Assembly (NCBI GenBank): GCA_037013495.1
Contig: CM072801.1
Span: 81,143,816 to 81,207,815 of the forward strand
Length of the DNA stretch: 64,000 bases
Direction of reading: 5' to 3'
Source: Hippophae tibetana
Lineage: Eukaryota > Streptophyta > Magnoliopsida > Rosales > Elaeagnaceae
Made by a program: the position numbers and the translations under genes. The notes below the pieces were generated by a model, which ran no database searches, was not told where the DNA came from, and saw nothing but the letters and a program-made list of their open reading frames with translations. Positions 63,921 through 64,000 of the stretch are shown in pieces. Every line of letters begins with the position of its first letter. The first letter of the stretch is position 1.

Positions 63921-64000
63921 TAATTGTTGGCCTAGCATTGGAACCTCATTTCCGTAGCCAAATTACATCGTTTACATAACTTATCGAGAGTTTGAAGATT
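62165..64000 (+). repeat. Most diverged end of the array in this window
   Basis: About five monomers carry many one-off changes: TTATTAGGTCAATAAATC (62633), AAGAGGCTAG (62689), GTAATTACTATT (62780), GCTCGTATCG (62813), CCATTGTGTAC (62876), AATCTATATTC (63010), CCACCTTCAAATG (63107), TATCGAAATGAC (63140), CGTCTAGATCC (63178), TTGTTTTCC (63200), CGACATAGG (63343), CTATAGGAGC (63398), GTAAAGACTATT (63508) and TTTAATTACATTC (63653). The last bases (63840-64000) return to an L/M type. The sequence is still satellite at base 64000. Confidence 0.8.

Larger units (their letters stand above)
1..64000 (+). repeat. Satellite DNA array, 363-364 bp monomer, about 176 head-to-tail copies
   Basis: The motif GTACCCAAATTCCATCGTTT, or a close variant, returns every 363 or 364 bases across the whole window, for example at 2, 365, 728, 1091, 1455, 1818, 2181, 2545 and 2908. 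Everything between these points is the same AT-rich monomer with scattered substitutions and one-base indels. All copies have the same orientation, and I saw no inversion, gap, transposon or unique insert. The length belongs to the roughly 315-375 bp class often seen in plant satellites and often discussed as dinucleosomal. That makes a plant centromeric, pericentromeric or subtelomeric array plausible, but position and species are inference. No genes are embedded. Confidence 0.98.

Noticed and set aside
1-64000. CRISPR array or bacterial repeat cassette
   Set aside because: The unit is 363 bp with no spacer-repeat alternation. The whole unit is repeated and no cas-like genes are present.
1-64000. 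LTR retrotransposon or other mobile element tandem
   Set aside because: I saw no polymerase, integrase or transposase frames, primer-binding site or target-site duplications. Every base fits the satellite monomer.
1-64000. Telomeric repeats or a CENP-B box-like motif
   Set aside because: I saw no run of TTTAGGG or related telomere units and no convincing match to the mammalian CENP-B box, so neither supports a telomeric or mammalian centromeric assignment.
1-64000. Assignment to a named plant satellite family or species
   Set aside because: Length and AT-richness fit several plant satellites of 350-380 bp, but I do not recognise the sequence well enough to name one. A database search with the monomer would be decisive.

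Overview
The window is one uninterrupted block of satellite DNA. From base 1 to base 64000 it consists of head-to-tail copies of a single AT-rich monomer of 363-364 bp, about 176 copies, all in the same orientation. I found no protein-coding gene, RNA gene, transposon, CRISPR array or unique sequence. The short open reading frames are by-products of the monomer: the same few frames recur wherever the same monomer variant recurs. An array this large points to a eukaryotic nuclear genome. The length falls in the roughly 315-375 bp class common among plant satellites, so a plant centromeric, pericentromeric or subtelomeric array is my best guess, but I cannot name the species or prove the chromosomal position.

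Monomers fall into recognisable variant types. For reference I set phase 1 at the G of the conserved GTACCC; the first full monomer starts at base 2. Useful labels are: A (CATCAATTTCC near phase 52), B (GTAAATATACGG), C (CCAATTTAC), D (CCAGTGTAC with GGGAGCCG and GAGTGG), G/L/N/P/U (GATATGATTC with GGTTCCGAC), O (CCCGATCCATACACTA) and so on. Runs of types recur in the same order as higher-order repeats (HORs).

Layout: (I) 1-10170, built from an A-B-C-D-E-F-G-H order, with a very fresh 6-monomer tandem duplication (about 1880-6235) and a 14-monomer shift of 5084 bp. (II) About 10170-26870, a mosaic of J-K-L-M-N and D-O-P-Q-L-M-N runs, including a 15-monomer duplication (shift about 5450 bp) and a 5-monomer one (1817 bp). 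(III) About 26870-45710, successive large copies of one order (U-A-B-D'-D-E-I-F'-L'-M...) spaced 4726, 2908 and 5088 bp (13, 8 and 14 monomers). (IV) About 45710-55740, a patch rich in private mutations (46.1-49.4 kb) followed by O-P-Q-L-M-N runs. (V) About 55740-64000, a 12-monomer duplication (4360 bp) that passes into an older, strictly alternating two-monomer pattern with the most private mutations at the right end.

The layers look like repeated unequal exchange or segmental amplification of different block lengths over one another. Homogenisation is strongest in the left two thirds and weakest at the right end, which may therefore lie nearer an array edge. The other structure worth attention is a perfect 9-bp inverted repeat preserved in nearly every monomer. 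Block boundaries are approximate, because adjacent copies are so similar that breakpoints can only be bracketed between diagnostic differences.
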